Shown: piece by piece, positions 8,026 to 14,984 of the stretch
Layout: every line of letters starts with the position of its first letter
Numbering within the stretch: the stretch's first letter is position 1
Origin: Bordetella parapertussis
GTDB taxonomy: Bacteria > Pseudomonadota > Gammaproteobacteria > Burkholderiales > Burkholderiaceae_C
Length of the DNA: 14,984 bases
Assembly (NCBI GenBank): GCA_945888535.1
Contig: CAMDAN010000059.1
Coordinates: 1 to 14,984, forward strand
Direction: 5' to 3'
Notes under the pieces: model-generated
Told to the model about the DNA's origin: nothing
Databases searched by the model: none
Seen by the model: the letters and a program-made list of their open reading frames with translations, nothing else
Position numbers and translations under genes: made by a program

Positions 8026-8940
8026 ATGGATAAGTTCAAACAAATGGAGTCTTTTGTATCGGTTGCTCAACGGGGCAGCCTCACGGCCGCTGCCAAAGCC
8101 GAAGGTGTGGCACCCGCGATCATGGGGCGGCGCTTGGACGGGCTGGAAGAGCAGCTGGGGGTGAAGTTGTTGATACGAACTACACGGCGCATCACATTAA
8201 CCCACGAAGGCAGTGCATTTTTAGAGGACTGCCAACGTTTGCTTGCCGACTTGGCCAACGCAGAGGCCAGCGTGAGTGCGGGTGGAATCAAGGCCAGTGG
8301 TCATTTACGTATGACCGCACCCGCTGGGTTCGGGCGGCGTCACGTGGCACCGCTGGTGCCGCTGTTTCATGCGTTGCACCCTGATGTCACGGTGTCTTTG
8401 AACTTGAGCGACCGGGTCGTCGATATCGCTGGCGAAGGGTTTGATTGCGCGGTGCGCGTTGGAGATATGCCGGATTCGTCCTTGGTGAGTGTGCGCTTGG
8501 CCGACAACCGGCGTCTGTGCGTTGCTACTCCTGACTACCTCGCTCGCCACGGCGTGCCCAAGCAGCCCAGCGATTTAGCGCGGTTTGATTGTTTGTCTTT
8601 GTCTAGCGACGCGTCACAAACCCGGGGTTGGGCGTTTAAGCTGCCTAAGGCGGATGGATTTGAAGTGGTGTACCTCAAACCGTCAGGGCCCCTCGATTGC
8701 TCGGATGGACAGGTTTTGCATGACTGGTGTTTGCGCGGTTGGGGGATTGCATGGCGCAGCACGTGGGAGGTTGAGGCCGAGATTGCAGAAGGAAAATTGG
8801 TCAGCGTGTTAGAAGATTTCGCCGCACCGCCCAACGGTATTTACGCCGTTTTTCCGCAGCGCAAGCATTTGGCTCTGCGGGTTCGCTTATGGATTGATTT
8901 TTTGAAGTTGCATTACAGCCGCGCGGGATTTTGGGCTTAA
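8026..8940 (+). CDS. LysR-family transcriptional regulator
   Basis: A 304-residue DNA-binding regulator. The N-terminal winged helix-turn-helix is canonical: ESFVSVAQRGSLTAAAKA, with the recognition helix around residues 29-43 (APAIMGRRLDGLEEQ) and the LGVKLLIRTTRRITLT wing (44-59). A linker helix and an effector-binding domain of periplasmic-binding-protein fold (about 92-300) follow, with GFDCAVRVG and the LHDWCLRGWGIAW segment characteristic of the CrgA-like subgroup common in Burkholderiales. The start is supported by GGAG (8017-8020) five bases upstream, overlapping the end of the CoA-transferase gene, so the pair is translationally linked. It probably controls its own operon and possibly the divergent glcB through the repeat at 6750-6778, but LysR genes are usually divergent from their targets and this one is downstream. 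The gene is convergent with proC (18-base gap). Confidence 0.95.
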   Translation: MDKFKQMESFVSVAQRGSLTAAAKAEGVAPAIMGRRLDGLEEQLGVKLLIRTTRRITLTHEGSAFLEDCQRLLADLANAEASVSAGGIKASGHLRMTAPAGFGRRHVAPLVPLFHALHPDVTVSLNLSDRVVDIAGEGFDCAVRVGDMPDSSLVSVRLADNRRLCVATPDYLARHGVPKQPSDLARFDCLSLSSDASQTRGWAFKLPKADGFEVVYLKPSGPLDCSDGQVLHDWCLRGWGIAWRSTWEVEAEIAEGKLVSVLEDFAAPPNGIYAVFPQRKHLALRVRLWIDFLKLHYSRAGFWA

Positions 8941-8958
8941 CCCTCGAACAATCAGCAA

Positions 8959-9774
8959 CTAAGCCGCACCAAACTCGTCGCCCAACTCCTTAGCCCGCAC
9001 TTGCGCGGCTTGCATCGCTTGGATAAAGGAAGCTTTGATGCCGCTGTGTTCCATGGCGCTGAGCGCGGCGTAGGTGGTTCCGCCTTTGGAGGTTACGCGC
9101 TGGCGCAATACTTCTGGCGGTTCGCTTGAAGCTTTTGCCAGTTCACCCGCACCAATAAAAGTGGCTACCGCGAGTTGATAGGCTTGTGCTGCATCCAGAC
9201 CCATGCCGATACCCGCTTCACGCATCGCTTCCATGAAATAAAACATATAGGCAGGGCCTGAGCCAGAGAGCGCGGTGACTGCATCAATCTGAGTTTCGTC
9301 ATTCAGCCAAAGCACGTCGCCAGTGGTTTGAATCACTGCGCTGGCCCAGTCTTTATCCGCTGGGCTAACGCCGCCACGCGCCACCAAGGCGGTAATACCC
9401 TTGCCTATGAGCGCGGGGGTGTTGGGCATCGTACGAATCACGCGTTGCGTGTGAAGCCACTGGGCGATGGTGTCGCTGCGAATGCCAGCTGCCACGCTTA
9501 GGTGAAGCACGTTGCGCGTAAAGGATTGCACTTGCAGGGCGGCATCTTTGAAGGTTTGGGGTTTAACCGCCCAAATTACCAAGTCCGCATGTTTTAAAAA
9601 GTCTCCAGCCTCTGCGTGGGCTTGGATACCGAAATCACCATGCAGTTTGGTGCGTGCCACTTCAAAAGGTTCGACCACGTGCAGATGCGATAGCGCAAAA
9701 CCTTGCGCTACCAAGCCGCCGATGATGGCGCTGGCCATATTGCCTCCGCCGATGAATGCGATATGTTTGTCCAT
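8959..9774 (-). CDS. proC: Pyrroline-5-carboxylate reductase
   Basis: A 271-residue cytoplasmic enzyme performing the last step of proline synthesis, NAD(P)H-dependent reduction of 1-pyrroline-5-carboxylate. The Rossmann nucleotide-binding motif IGGGNMASAI is at 8-17. Other family marks are AVKPQ (69-73), RTMPNTPALIG (114-124), ALSGSGPAYMFYFMEA (168-183), and VTSKGGTTYAAL (227-238), which forms part of the substrate-binding dimer region. Length matches the family (about 270 aa). No strong ribosome binding site precedes the ATG, but the N-terminus aligns with the family start. It is 51 bases downstream of the cytochrome b561 gene on the same strand, so read-through from there is possible although the functions are unrelated. 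It is convergent with the LysR gene, with no hairpin terminator visible between them. Confidence 0.97.
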   Translation of the reverse strand: MDKHIAFIGGGNMASAIIGGLVAQGFALSHLHVVEPFEVARTKLHGDFGIQAHAEAGDFLKHADLVIWAVKPQTFKDAALQVQSFTRNVLHLSVAAGIRSDTIAQWLHTQRVIRTMPNTPALIGKGITALVARGGVSPADKDWASAVIQTTGDVLWLNDETQIDAVTALSGSGPAYMFYFMEAMREAGIGMGLDAAQAYQLAVATFIGAGELAKASSEPPEVLRQRVTSKGGTTYAALSAMEHSGIKASFIQAMQAAQVRAKELGDEFGAA

Positions 9775-9825
9775 GAAAGGTCTTTGTAAATCAGTGTGTT
9801 GACTCAGAGTCTAACCAAGCTTCAA

Positions 9826-10485
9826 TCAAGGCGCGCTTTGAATTAACCAAAAAACCAACCCCGCAGAAAGACACCAAAGCACCAAGCCAAGAAGGCGTGG
9901 GCGAACACCGTCTTGCGAAGCAGTCACGTCGTTCGAAAAGTCTTGGTCGCCAGTCACCATGGCGCTTGTTAAATAGTGTTTTTTGAAGCGACGGTAAAAC
10001 CAGATGGCAGCCACATGCAATGCGACAAGCAACAGCAAGATCAGCTTGCCAATTTCAGTGTGCCAGTAGGTTGCCCATGCTGACAGGGAAGAGGTGACCC
10101 ACGGCACAAAAGGTCCAGCGGTGGCAATCTCATCGTCGCTGATTAAGCCTGTTGCCACTTGTAACAGCAGCATGGTGAGCAGAGCCAGCGCCGACAGCGC
10201 ACCCAGTGGACTGTGCCCGGGGGCAAGTGTTTCGGGAGATTGGCGAAGGTAATTCCAAACCGCGCTCGGACGGATATGAAATGACGACCAGCGCGACCAG
10301 CGGCCACCGGTAAACCCCCAAAGAACGCGGAAAATCAGCAGCGTCAATACGGTGTAGCCGAAACGGAAATGCCATACCATCGCTTCACCACCGACATTGC
10401 CAGTGATCACCAGCCCCAGCACACATAGCGCCAGCGCCCAGTGAAATAAACGGGTGGGCAAGTCCCAAACGCGTACCTTAACCAT
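9826..10485 (-). CDS. Cytochrome b561-type membrane protein
   Basis: A 219-residue inner-membrane b-type cytochrome of the bacterial b561 / Ni,Fe-hydrogenase cytochrome b class. It starts VWDLPTRLFHWALALCVLGLVITG, the classic first segment with heme-ligand candidate H15; H39 (VWHFRFGY) and H157 (VALHVAAIWFYRRF) are further axial-ligand candidates, with H91 and H142 also conserved-looking. Hydrophobic segments lie near 14-30, 38-57, 95-114, 146-165 and 198-216. The start at 10485 is chosen because GGAG lies seven bases upstream; the open frame extends to 10563, which would overlap the other gene's leader. It is divergent from the cytochrome c' gene, a pairing often seen in proteobacteria and consistent with electron transfer from the quinone pool to a periplasmic c-type heme. 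The physiological partner is inferred from context. Confidence 0.93.
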   Translation of the reverse strand: MVKVRVWDLPTRLFHWALALCVLGLVITGNVGGEAMVWHFRFGYTVLTLLIFRVLWGFTGGRWSRWSSFHIRPSAVWNYLRQSPETLAPGHSPLGALSALALLTMLLLQVATGLISDDEIATAGPFVPWVTSSLSAWATYWHTEIGKLILLLLVALHVAAIWFYRRFKKHYLTSAMVTGDQDFSNDVTASQDGVRPRLLGLVLWCLSAGLVFWLIQSAP

Positions 10486-10492
10486 ATGAATA

Positions 10493-10496
10493 CTCC
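10493..10496 (-). promoter_or_regulatory. Ribosome binding site deciding the cytochrome b561 start
   Basis: GGAG on the minus strand, within TTTTGGAG, lies seven bases before the ATG at 10485. The longer in-frame ATG at 10563 has no such signal. Confidence 0.75.
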
Positions 10497-10528
10497 AAAA
10501 CAAAGGGTGCGCTGCGGGGAATTTGAAA

Positions 10529-10577
10529 TTGTGAGAAGATATATTTGTTGTTATGTCAAACAATGTCTATCTCACAA
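10529..10577. repeat. 8-bp perfect inverted repeat between the cytochrome genes, possible operator or leader hairpin
   Basis: TTGTGAGA (10529-10536) and TCTCACAA (10570-10577) are exact inverted copies with a 33-base AT-rich interval. The right arm ends nine bases before the cytochrome c' ATG and overlaps its AAGGG ribosome binding site (10576-10580). The left arm lies about 43 bases upstream of the cytochrome b561 ATG. It may be a pair of half-sites for a regulator looping across both promoters or, if transcription starts upstream of 10529, a hairpin limiting access to the ribosome binding site. No convincing -35/-10 pair was found in the spacer. Confidence 0.45.
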
Positions 10578-10586
10578 GGGTGCCCC

Positions 10587-11039
10587 ATGAATAAAAAAAT
10601 GTCTTTAATCTTAGCCGCAGTTTTCACTGCTGTGGCGTTACCCGCTTCCGCGCAGTTTGCCAAGCCCGAGGATGCGGTGAAGTACCGCAAAGCGAGTTTC
10701 ACTGTGATGAGCACGCATTTTGGACGCGTGGGTGCCATGGTCAATGGAAGAGTCCCATTCGATGCCAAGGTTGCCGCAGAAAATATTGAATTGGTGGCGG
10801 ATTTAGCCAAATTACCTTGGCCAGCGTTTGGCGAAGGGACCGACAAAGGTGAAACTCGCGCAAAGCCTGAAATCTGGAAAGAGTCTGCCAAGTTCAAAGA
10901 ACTGTCTGACAAGTTTCAGGTCGAAACCGTGAAGCTCCAAGCGGCTGGGAAAACAGGAAGTCTGGATGCCATCAAAGTGGCATTCGGTGCTACCGGCGCA
11001 TCTTGCAAAGCGTGTCACGACAACTTCCGCAAGGACTAG
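10587..11039 (+). CDS. Cytochrome c' (periplasmic)
   Basis: A 150-residue precursor of a class II c-type cytochrome. An N-terminal signal peptide (basic MNKK, hydrophobic core, probable cleavage after ALPASA, residue 22) sends it to the periplasm. The body is a predicted four-helix bundle. The covalent heme site CKACH (C140, C143, H144) lies near the C-terminus, as is diagnostic for this family, with the usual FxK/R tail following. M41 in the first helix is near the position of the distal pocket residue. Cytochromes c' bind NO and CO and are linked to NO tolerance or electron transfer. The start at 10587 is chosen because AAGGG is six bases upstream and it begins the signal peptide; an upstream ATG at 10545 in the same frame lacks both. 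It is divergent from cytochrome b561 and convergent with glpK. Confidence 0.95.
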   Translation: MNKKMSLILAAVFTAVALPASAQFAKPEDAVKYRKASFTVMSTHFGRVGAMVNGRVPFDAKVAAENIELVADLAKLPWPAFGEGTDKGETRAKPEIWKESAKFKELSDKFQVETVKLQAAGKTGSLDAIKVAFGATGASCKACHDNFRKD

Positions 11040-11040
11040 C

Positions 11041-11062
11041 GCACCTCCTATGCACCTCCTTT
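11041..11062. repeat. Tandem 11-bp repeat between convergent genes
   Basis: GCACCTCCTAT (11041-11051) is followed directly by GCACCTCCTTT (11052-11062), ten of eleven bases identical. It begins just after the cytochrome c' stop codon, in the 36-base gap before the glpK stop. No hairpin with a T-run is present here. Confidence 0.7.
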
Positions 11063-11075
11063 GTGGGCGTCTGGG

Positions 11076-12569
11076 CTAAACCGCAGTGGTTTGTCGAACC
11101 GCGTGTTCCCAGCGTTGCATTTGCTCTTTTGCTTGGCTGGAGCTGATGCGGGGCTCAAAGCGGCGCTCGGCTTTCCAAAGTTGGCTCAGCACATCGGTGC
11201 TCGGGTAAAGACCGCTAGAGAGACCTGCTAAATAGGCAGCGCCCAGCGCGGTGGTCTCGGTCACCATCGGTCGAACGACCGCAATTCCAAGCAGGTCCGC
11301 TTGGAATTGCATCAGCAAATCATTGACGCATGCCCCGCCGTCCACTCGCAATTCTGTGACAGGCGCGGCGCCGGCCTGTTGTGCGTCCCGTGACATCGCC
11401 AACAGCAGCGCCGCACTTTGAAATGCGATGCTCTCGAGAGCTGCGCGGGCAATGTGGGCGGTGGTGGTGCCGCGCGTGAGGCCCGTCATCGTGCCTCTGG
11501 CCTGCGGATTCCAATAAGGCGCGCCTAGACCCGTAAAGGCCGGCACCAACATCACGCCGCCGCTATCGGGTACCGACTCCGCCAAAGCTTGAACTTCAGC
11601 GCTGCTGCGAATCGCACCGAGCCCATCGCGCAACCACTGCACCACCGCGCCGCCAACAAACACGCTGCCTTCCAAAGCGAACTCGGGTTGGGTGCTGGCT
11701 TGGGCTGCGCTGGTGGTGATCAATCCGTTGGTAGAGGTTTGAAAAGCGCTGCCGGTGTGCATCAACATAAAGCAGCCTGTGCCGTAGGTGTTTTTTGCCA
11801 TGCCGGCGCTAAAGCACGCTTGGCCAAAGAGCGCGCTTTGTTGGTCTCCGGCCATTCCGCCAATGCCAATAGCGTGGCCCAATAGGTCAGGCCGCACTTC
11901 TCCAAACGCAGCGGCCGACGGCTTCACATTTGGCATGAGGGCGCTTGGAATGTGGAGTGCTTCAAGGAGTTCGGGGTCCCATTGATTGGTGTGAACGTTA
12001 AAAAGCATGGTTCGCGCGGCGTTACTGACATCGGTGGCGTGGACTGCGCCACCGGTAAGTTGCCATAAAAGCCAGCTGTCTACCGTGCCAAACGCGAGCT
12101 CACCTCGCTCTGCTTTGGCGCGTGCGCCGGCCACGTTATCCAATATCCACTGCAGTTTTGTTCCTGAAAAGTATGCGTCCACCAAGAGCCCCGTTTTTTG
12201 ACGGATGGTGGGCGCGAGGCCTTGTTCGCGCAGGGCAACACAACTGGGTTCGGCGCGGCGGTCTTGCCAAACAATCGCGTTGTAAATGGGTTGTCCGGTA
12301 GCGCGGTCCCACACCACCGTGGTTTCACGTTGATTGGTGATGCCAATCGCGTGAACTTGCTGCGCCGTAATGCCCGCCTTGACTAACACCTCACGGGCGG
12401 TGGCGAGTTGGGTATTCCAAATTTCAAGTGGATCGTGTTCTACCCAGCCCGGGAGCGGATAAATCTGCGTAATCTCCCGTTGAGCAATGGCAACGATGAC
12501 GCCTTGCGCGTCGAACACGATGCTGCGCGAGCTAGAAGTACCTTGGTCAAGAGCAAGTAAATAAGTCAT
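11076..12569 (-). CDS. glpK: Glycerol kinase
   Basis: A 497-residue cytoplasmic FGGY-family kinase that phosphorylates glycerol to sn-glycerol 3-phosphate, trapping imported glycerol. Motifs: [13 protein letters not shown] (8-20, phosphate-binding loop), [13 protein letters not shown] (76-88, glycerol-binding R81 and E82), WQDRR (101-105), [14 protein letters not shown] with catalytic-base D241 (237-250), [10 protein letters not shown] (260-269), and [11 protein letters not shown] (407-417), part of the nucleotide site. Length matches the family (about 500 aa). The C-terminal region shows no obvious equivalent of the segment where E. coli GlpK binds EIIA-Glc, so that form of inducer exclusion is not expected. 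It lies 36 bases downstream of glpR on the same strand and is probably co-transcribed with it. The glpS/glpT importer genes are divergent. No strong ribosome binding site is seen before the ATG. Confidence 0.98.
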   Translation of the reverse strand: MTYLLALDQGTSSSRSIVFDAQGVIVAIAQREITQIYPLPGWVEHDPLEIWNTQLATAREVLVKAGITAQQVHAIGITNQRETTVVWDRATGQPIYNAIVWQDRRAEPSCVALREQGLAPTIRQKTGLLVDAYFSGTKLQWILDNVAGARAKAERGELAFGTVDSWLLWQLTGGAVHATDVSNAARTMLFNVHTNQWDPELLEALHIPSALMPNVKPSAAAFGEVRPDLLGHAIGIGGMAGDQQSALFGQACFSAGMAKNTYGTGCFMLMHTGSAFQTSTNGLITTSAAQASTQPEFALEGSVFVGGAVVQWLRDGLGAIRSSAEVQALAESVPDSGGVMLVPAFTGLGAPYWNPQARGTMTGLTRGTTTAHIARAALESIAFQSAALLLAMSRDAQQAGAAPVTELRVDGGACVNDLLMQFQADLLGIAVVRPMVTETTALGAAYLAGLSSGLYPSTDVLSQLWKAERRFEPRISSSQAKEQMQRWEHAVRQTTAV

Positions 12570-12605
12570 GGCAAAAAAACAGCTGTAAGAGTGTGAAGAA
12601 TACGC

Positions 12606-13373
12606 CTAAGGCGCGGCCAACTCAAACCGCACTTGCGCTTCTTCTAGCAAATCCATAAAAGGCTCAGGCGGAAGGGCGTCAGAAAATAAGCGGTCAATTT
12701 GCGAGAGCTGAGCCACTTCGACCATGGCGGGGCGTTTGAACTTGCTGCTGTCGGCGGCCACCCAGACTTCGCGGGCATGCGAAATAATCGTTTGCGACAC
12801 TTTGACTTCTCTATAGTCAAAATCGCGCAGTGAGCCATCGGCCTCAATCGCAGAAATCCCGATCAGTCCAATATCCACCTTGAACTGGCGAATAAAGTCA
12901 ACGGCGGCTTCCCCCACAATGCCTTGGTCGCGCCCGCGCACCACGCCGCCGACCACAATTACCTCGGCATGGGGGTTAGCACTCAAAGTTGCAGCCACAT
13001 TCAAATTATTCGTAATCACCCGTAAGCCGGTGTGCTGCAAAAGTTCCCGCGCAATGGCCTCGGTGGTCGTTCCAATGTTGAGTATCAAAGAGCATCCGTT
13101 GGGAACAGCAGCTGCAACCGCTTTTGCTATCCGAGCTTTGCCAACCGCATTCAAGATCTCGCGTTGCCGGTATGCAATGTTTTCGACCGTCGAGCTGGGG
13201 ACGCGGACCCCACCATGGAATCGCGTAAGAAGCCCTTCGTCCGCCAAGCGCTGCACATCGCGGCGAACTGTTTGCAGCGTGACACCGAGCTTGTCTGCTA
13301 ACACCTCCACAGTGACAGAGCCTTGGGCTTGCACCTCACTCAGGAGGGTCATTTGGCGGGGATTCGGGTTCAT
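12606..13373 (-). CDS. glpR: DeoR-family regulator, probable glycerol 3-phosphate repressor
   Basis: A 255-residue DNA-binding protein. The N-terminal DeoR helix-turn-helix is clear: GSVTVEVLADKLGVTLQTVRRDVQRLADEGLLTRFHGG (18-55), with the recognition helix around 33-43. The C-terminal sugar-phosphate sensor domain carries LILNIGTTTEAIARELL (96-112), VITNNLNVA (119-127), VVGGVVRGRDQGIVG (140-154) and VAADSSKFKR (205-214), as in GlpR. Family knowledge: GlpR represses glp genes and is released by glycerol 3-phosphate. Context supports this: it lies directly upstream of glpK, divergent from the importer, with TGTTCG/TTTTCG-type half-sites in the spacer between them. A second in-frame ATG at residue 8 could be the start. 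It shares the strand with glpK and likely autoregulates. Confidence 0.92.
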   Translation of the reverse strand: MNPNPRQMTLLSEVQAQGSVTVEVLADKLGVTLQTVRRDVQRLADEGLLTRFHGGVRVPSSTVENIAYRQREILNAVGKARIAKAVAAAVPNGCSLILNIGTTTEAIARELLQHTGLRVITNNLNVAATLSANPHAEVIVVGGVVRGRDQGIVGEAAVDFIRQFKVDIGLIGISAIEADGSLRDFDYREVKVSQTIISHAREVWVAADSSKFKRPAMVEVAQLSQIDRLFSDALPPEPFMDLLEEAQVRFELAAP

Positions 13374-13420
13374 GGAGCAGCGGTTCTCTGTTGGATTTAA
13401 GGCCTTGCCTAACTGTAAAT

Positions 13421-13500
13421 CGAAAAGAAAGGAATATTTTTAGGGTAAATACTTAGACGAAAAGAATAATTACGAACAATAATTCTCACAAGCGAACATA
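13421..13500. promoter_or_regulatory. Array of GlpR-type half-sites between glpR and glpS
   Basis: Four same-orientation CGAAMA elements occur: CGAAAAG at 13421-13427, CGAAAAG at 13458-13464, CGAACAAT at 13473-13480 and CGAACATA at 13493-13500. Read on the minus strand these are TTTTCG or TGTTCG, close to the E. coli GlpR half-site core TGTTCG. Two of them sit in adjacent near-copies, ACGAAAAGAATAATT (13457-13471) and ACGAACAATAATT (13472-13484). The elements surround the candidate glpS promoter, as expected for repression. Binding by this GlpR is inferred. Confidence 0.6.
13454..13483 (+). promoter_or_regulatory. Candidate sigma-70 promoter of glpS
   Basis: TAGACG (13454-13459, four of six bases matching TTGACA) is followed after 18 bases by AATAAT (13478-13483, five of six matching TATAAT). 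Transcription would start near 13490, giving a leader of about 48 bases. GlpR-type half-sites overlap the -35, the -10 and the probable start point. Confidence 0.35.
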
Positions 13501-13537
13501 TCTGCATGTCAGCAGTGCGGCTAACCAAGGCGAAGAG

Positions 13538-14611
13538 ATGGAGTTAAAACTTGCAGGGATCAGCAAAAAAGTAGGGGCACAACCCTGGCTTTATCCCTTA
13601 GATATGGAGCTGCGCCCTGGCGCGGTCACAGTTCTGCTGGGCGCGACGCAGGCTGGGAAAACCAGCCTTATGCGAATCATGGCGGGTTTGGATGTGCCAA
13701 GCACGGGTCAAGTTCTGATTGATGGTGTGAATGTGGCTGGCGTTCCTGTGCGGGAGCGCAATGTGTCGATGGTCTACCAGCAATTTATCAACTACCCATC
13801 GATGACAGTCTTTGATAATATTGCTTCTCCATTAAAACTGCGCGGCGAGCCCAATTACAAGCAGCGCGTCACGGAGTTGGCAGAAAAGCTGCATATTGAT
13901 ATGTTTCTCAATCGGCTGCCTGCCGAGCTTTCAGGCGGCCAGCAACAACGGGTAGCCCTTGCTCGGGCGTTGGCAAAAGCTGCGCCCCTGATGTTGCTAG
14001 ACGAACCCTTGGTGAATTTAGATTACAAATTAAGAGAAGAGTTGCGTGATGAATTGACAGCGCTCTTTGCGTTAGGGAATTCGACAGTGGTGTACGCCAC
14101 CACCGAACCTGGCGAGGCGCTCTTATTGGGTGGCTATACCGCGGTCATGGACGCAGGCGAATTGTTGCAATACGGCCCCACGGCCGAAGTATTTCATCAG
14201 CCGAGTTCGGTTCGCGTAGCCAAGGCCTTTAGCGACCCGCCTATGAATTTATTGCCTGCGAAGGCGGTCTCCGGCGGCGTCCAACTTTCACCGGCATTTT
14301 TCGCTGCGCTCGATTTGCCTGCGCAAGAGGACACCGCGTTGACGGTGGGAATTCGGTCTAGCGCCTTGCGGGTCAAGCCTCAAGAGGGCGATATCGCTTT
14401 GACAGGCTCGGTTGAGCTGGCAGAAATATCGGGCTCCGATACTTTCGTTCACTTAAATACTCCCTTGGGCGGTATGGTGGCGCAACTCACGGGTGTGCAT
14501 TACTTTGAGCTCGGAACCCATGTGACGGCTTACTTTCATCCGCGCCAGTTGTACGTATTTGATGCGAGCGGGAGGCTGCTGCTCTCCCCTGGTCGCGAAG
14601 GAGTGCGTTGA
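13538..14611 (+). CDS. glpS: Glycerol ABC importer ATP-binding protein GlpS, H-loop degenerate
   Basis: A 357-residue cytoplasmic ATPase of the MalK/UgpC class. Walker A GATQAGKT (35-42), Q-loop Q81 ([17 protein letters not shown]), signature LSGGQQQR (131-138), Walker B LMLLDE (151-156) and D-loop NLD (160-162) are present, and a TOBE-type C-terminal domain follows (about 235-357). The H-loop is altered: where MalK has YVTHDQVEA this protein has YATTEPGEA, so the switch histidine is replaced by T189. Walker A also lacks the usual GxxGxGK spacing glycine. This is consistent with GlpS of the GlpSTPQV glycerol importer, which works with a second ATPase, GlpT. The start is backed by AAGG seven bases upstream. 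Glycerol rather than another polyol is inferred from glpK and glpR next door. The next ATPase gene begins one base after its stop. Confidence 0.9.
   Translation: MELKLAGISKKVGAQPWLYPLDMELRPGAVTVLLGATQAGKTSLMRIMAGLDVPSTGQVLIDGVNVAGVPVRERNVSMVYQQFINYPSMTVFDNIASPLKLRGEPNYKQRVTELAEKLHIDMFLNRLPAELSGGQQQRVALARALAKAAPLMLLDEPLVNLDYKLREELRDELTALFALGNSTVVYATTEPGEALLLGGYTAVMDAGELLQYGPTAEVFHQPSSVRVAKAFSDPPMNLLPAKAVSGGVQLSPAFFAALDLPAQEDTALTVGIRSSALRVKPQEGDIALTGSVELAEISGSDTFVHLNTPLGGMVAQLTGVHYFELGTHVTAYFHPRQLYVFDASGRLLLSPGREGVR
14598..14603 (+). promoter_or_regulatory. Ribosome binding site of glpT inside the end of glpS
   Basis: AAGGAG lies nine bases before the ATG at 14613 and is embedded in the last codons of glpS. 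This suggests coupled translation of the two ATPase subunits. Confidence 0.75.
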
Positions 14612-14612
14612 G

Positions 14613-14984
14613 ATGGCTCGCATAGAACTTGATCTGGCGCACGCCTACCGACCCAACCCGCAGACAGATGCGGACTACGCGCTGTTGCCGCTGAAAATGA
14701 CGTTTGAAGATGGTGGAGCCTACGCCTTGCTCGGTCCATCGGGGTGTGGGAAAACCACCATGCTCAATATCATGTCAGGGCTGCTGGTGCCTTCGCAAGG
14801 GAGTGTGCGTTTTGATGGCAAAGACGTGACAGCTGATACGCCACAGCAACGCAATATTGCCCAAGTCTTTCAGTTCCCGGTGATTTACGACACCATGACA
14901 GTTGCCGAAAACTTGGGCTTCCCATTAAGAAATCGCAAGGTTGCGCCTTATCAAATTAAAAAACGGGTCGGAGAAATCGCGGAA
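14613..14984 (+). CDS. glpT: Glycerol ABC importer ATP-binding protein GlpT, C-terminus cut by window edge
   Basis: The first 124 codons of a second MalK-class ATPase, beginning MARIELDLAHAYRPNP and running off the right edge. Walker A is fully canonical, GPSGCGKT (41-48), unlike that of GlpS, and the Q-loop is NIAQVFQFPVIYDTMTV with Q87. The FPVIYDTMTV variant in place of the common YALYPHMTV is typical of GlpT-type subunits. The signature, Walker B and H-loop lie beyond the window. The start is one base after the glpS stop with a strong ribosome binding site. It is expected to pair with GlpS as an ATPase heterodimer and to be followed by permease genes (glpP, glpQ) and a periplasmic binding protein gene (glpV). 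This symbol denotes the ABC subunit, not the glycerol-3-phosphate antiporter also called GlpT. Confidence 0.88.
   Translation, partial: MARIELDLAHAYRPNPQTDADYALLPLKMTFEDGGAYALLGPSGCGKTTMLNIMSGLLVPSQGSVRFDGKDVTADTPQQRNIAQVFQFPVIYDTMTVAENLGFPLRNRKVAPYQIKKRVGEIAE

Noticed and set aside
9799..9815. Short palindrome GACTC-A-GAGTC between proC and cytochrome b561
   Set aside because: Five-base arms are expected by chance, and there is no T-run or promoter context.
10486..10586. Possible FNR/NnrR box (TTG...CAA) upstream of cytochrome c'
   Set aside because: The TTG and CAA halves are separated by 6 or 9 bases rather than the required 8, and the inner bases do not match.
12880..13443. Open frame of 187 codons on the plus strand opposite glpR
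   Set aside because: Antisense to a clear DeoR-family protein, low-complexity translation, and it ends in the operator region.

Overview
The window looks like chromosomal DNA of a betaproteobacterium, most likely Burkholderiales and probably Comamonadaceae-like. This rests on protein character (NodI/NodJ-type exporter, long AMP nucleosidase, cytochrome b561 beside cytochrome c', GlpS/GlpT-type glycerol importer), moderate GC and tightly packed genes on both strands. No rRNA, tRNA, CRISPR array, insertion sequence or phage gene was seen. All genes are intact except the two cut by the window edges, and no stretch longer than about 190 bases lacks a gene.

Layout. (1) Bases 1-3643, minus strand: a compact set transcribed as AMP nucleosidase (amn), NodI-like ATPase, NodJ-like permease, then a metallophosphoesterase running off the left edge. 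(2) A 182-base divergent spacer holding a long imperfect hairpin, followed by a plus-strand membrane protein (3826-4470) resembling YqaA/VTT proteins. (3) Malate synthase G (glcB, minus) divergent from a class III CoA-transferase and a LysR regulator (plus). The spacer between them carries a perfect 9-bp inverted repeat. (4) proC and a cytochrome b561 (both minus), the latter divergent from a secreted cytochrome c' (plus). That spacer holds a perfect 8-bp inverted repeat. (5) A glycerol locus: glpK and glpR (minus) divergent from glpS and a partial glpT (plus), the first ATPase genes of an ABC glycerol importer. The spacer contains repeated CGAAMA half-sites expected for GlpR.

Functional reading. 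The best integrated unit is the glycerol locus: ABC import, phosphorylation by GlpK and repression by GlpR through the half-site array. GlpS lacks the H-loop histidine, so the importer probably has one degenerate ATPase site. Malate synthase G condenses glyoxylate with acetyl-CoA, so the neighbouring CoA-transferase/LysR pair may concern organic-acid CoA thioesters, but that is conjecture. The cytochrome pair suggests electron transfer or NO handling at the membrane/periplasm.

I did not find a clearly new multi-gene system. The observations most worth checking are the inverted repeats in the divergent spacers, the poly-C tracts at the start of amn, the hairpin upstream of it and the asymmetric GlpS ATPase.
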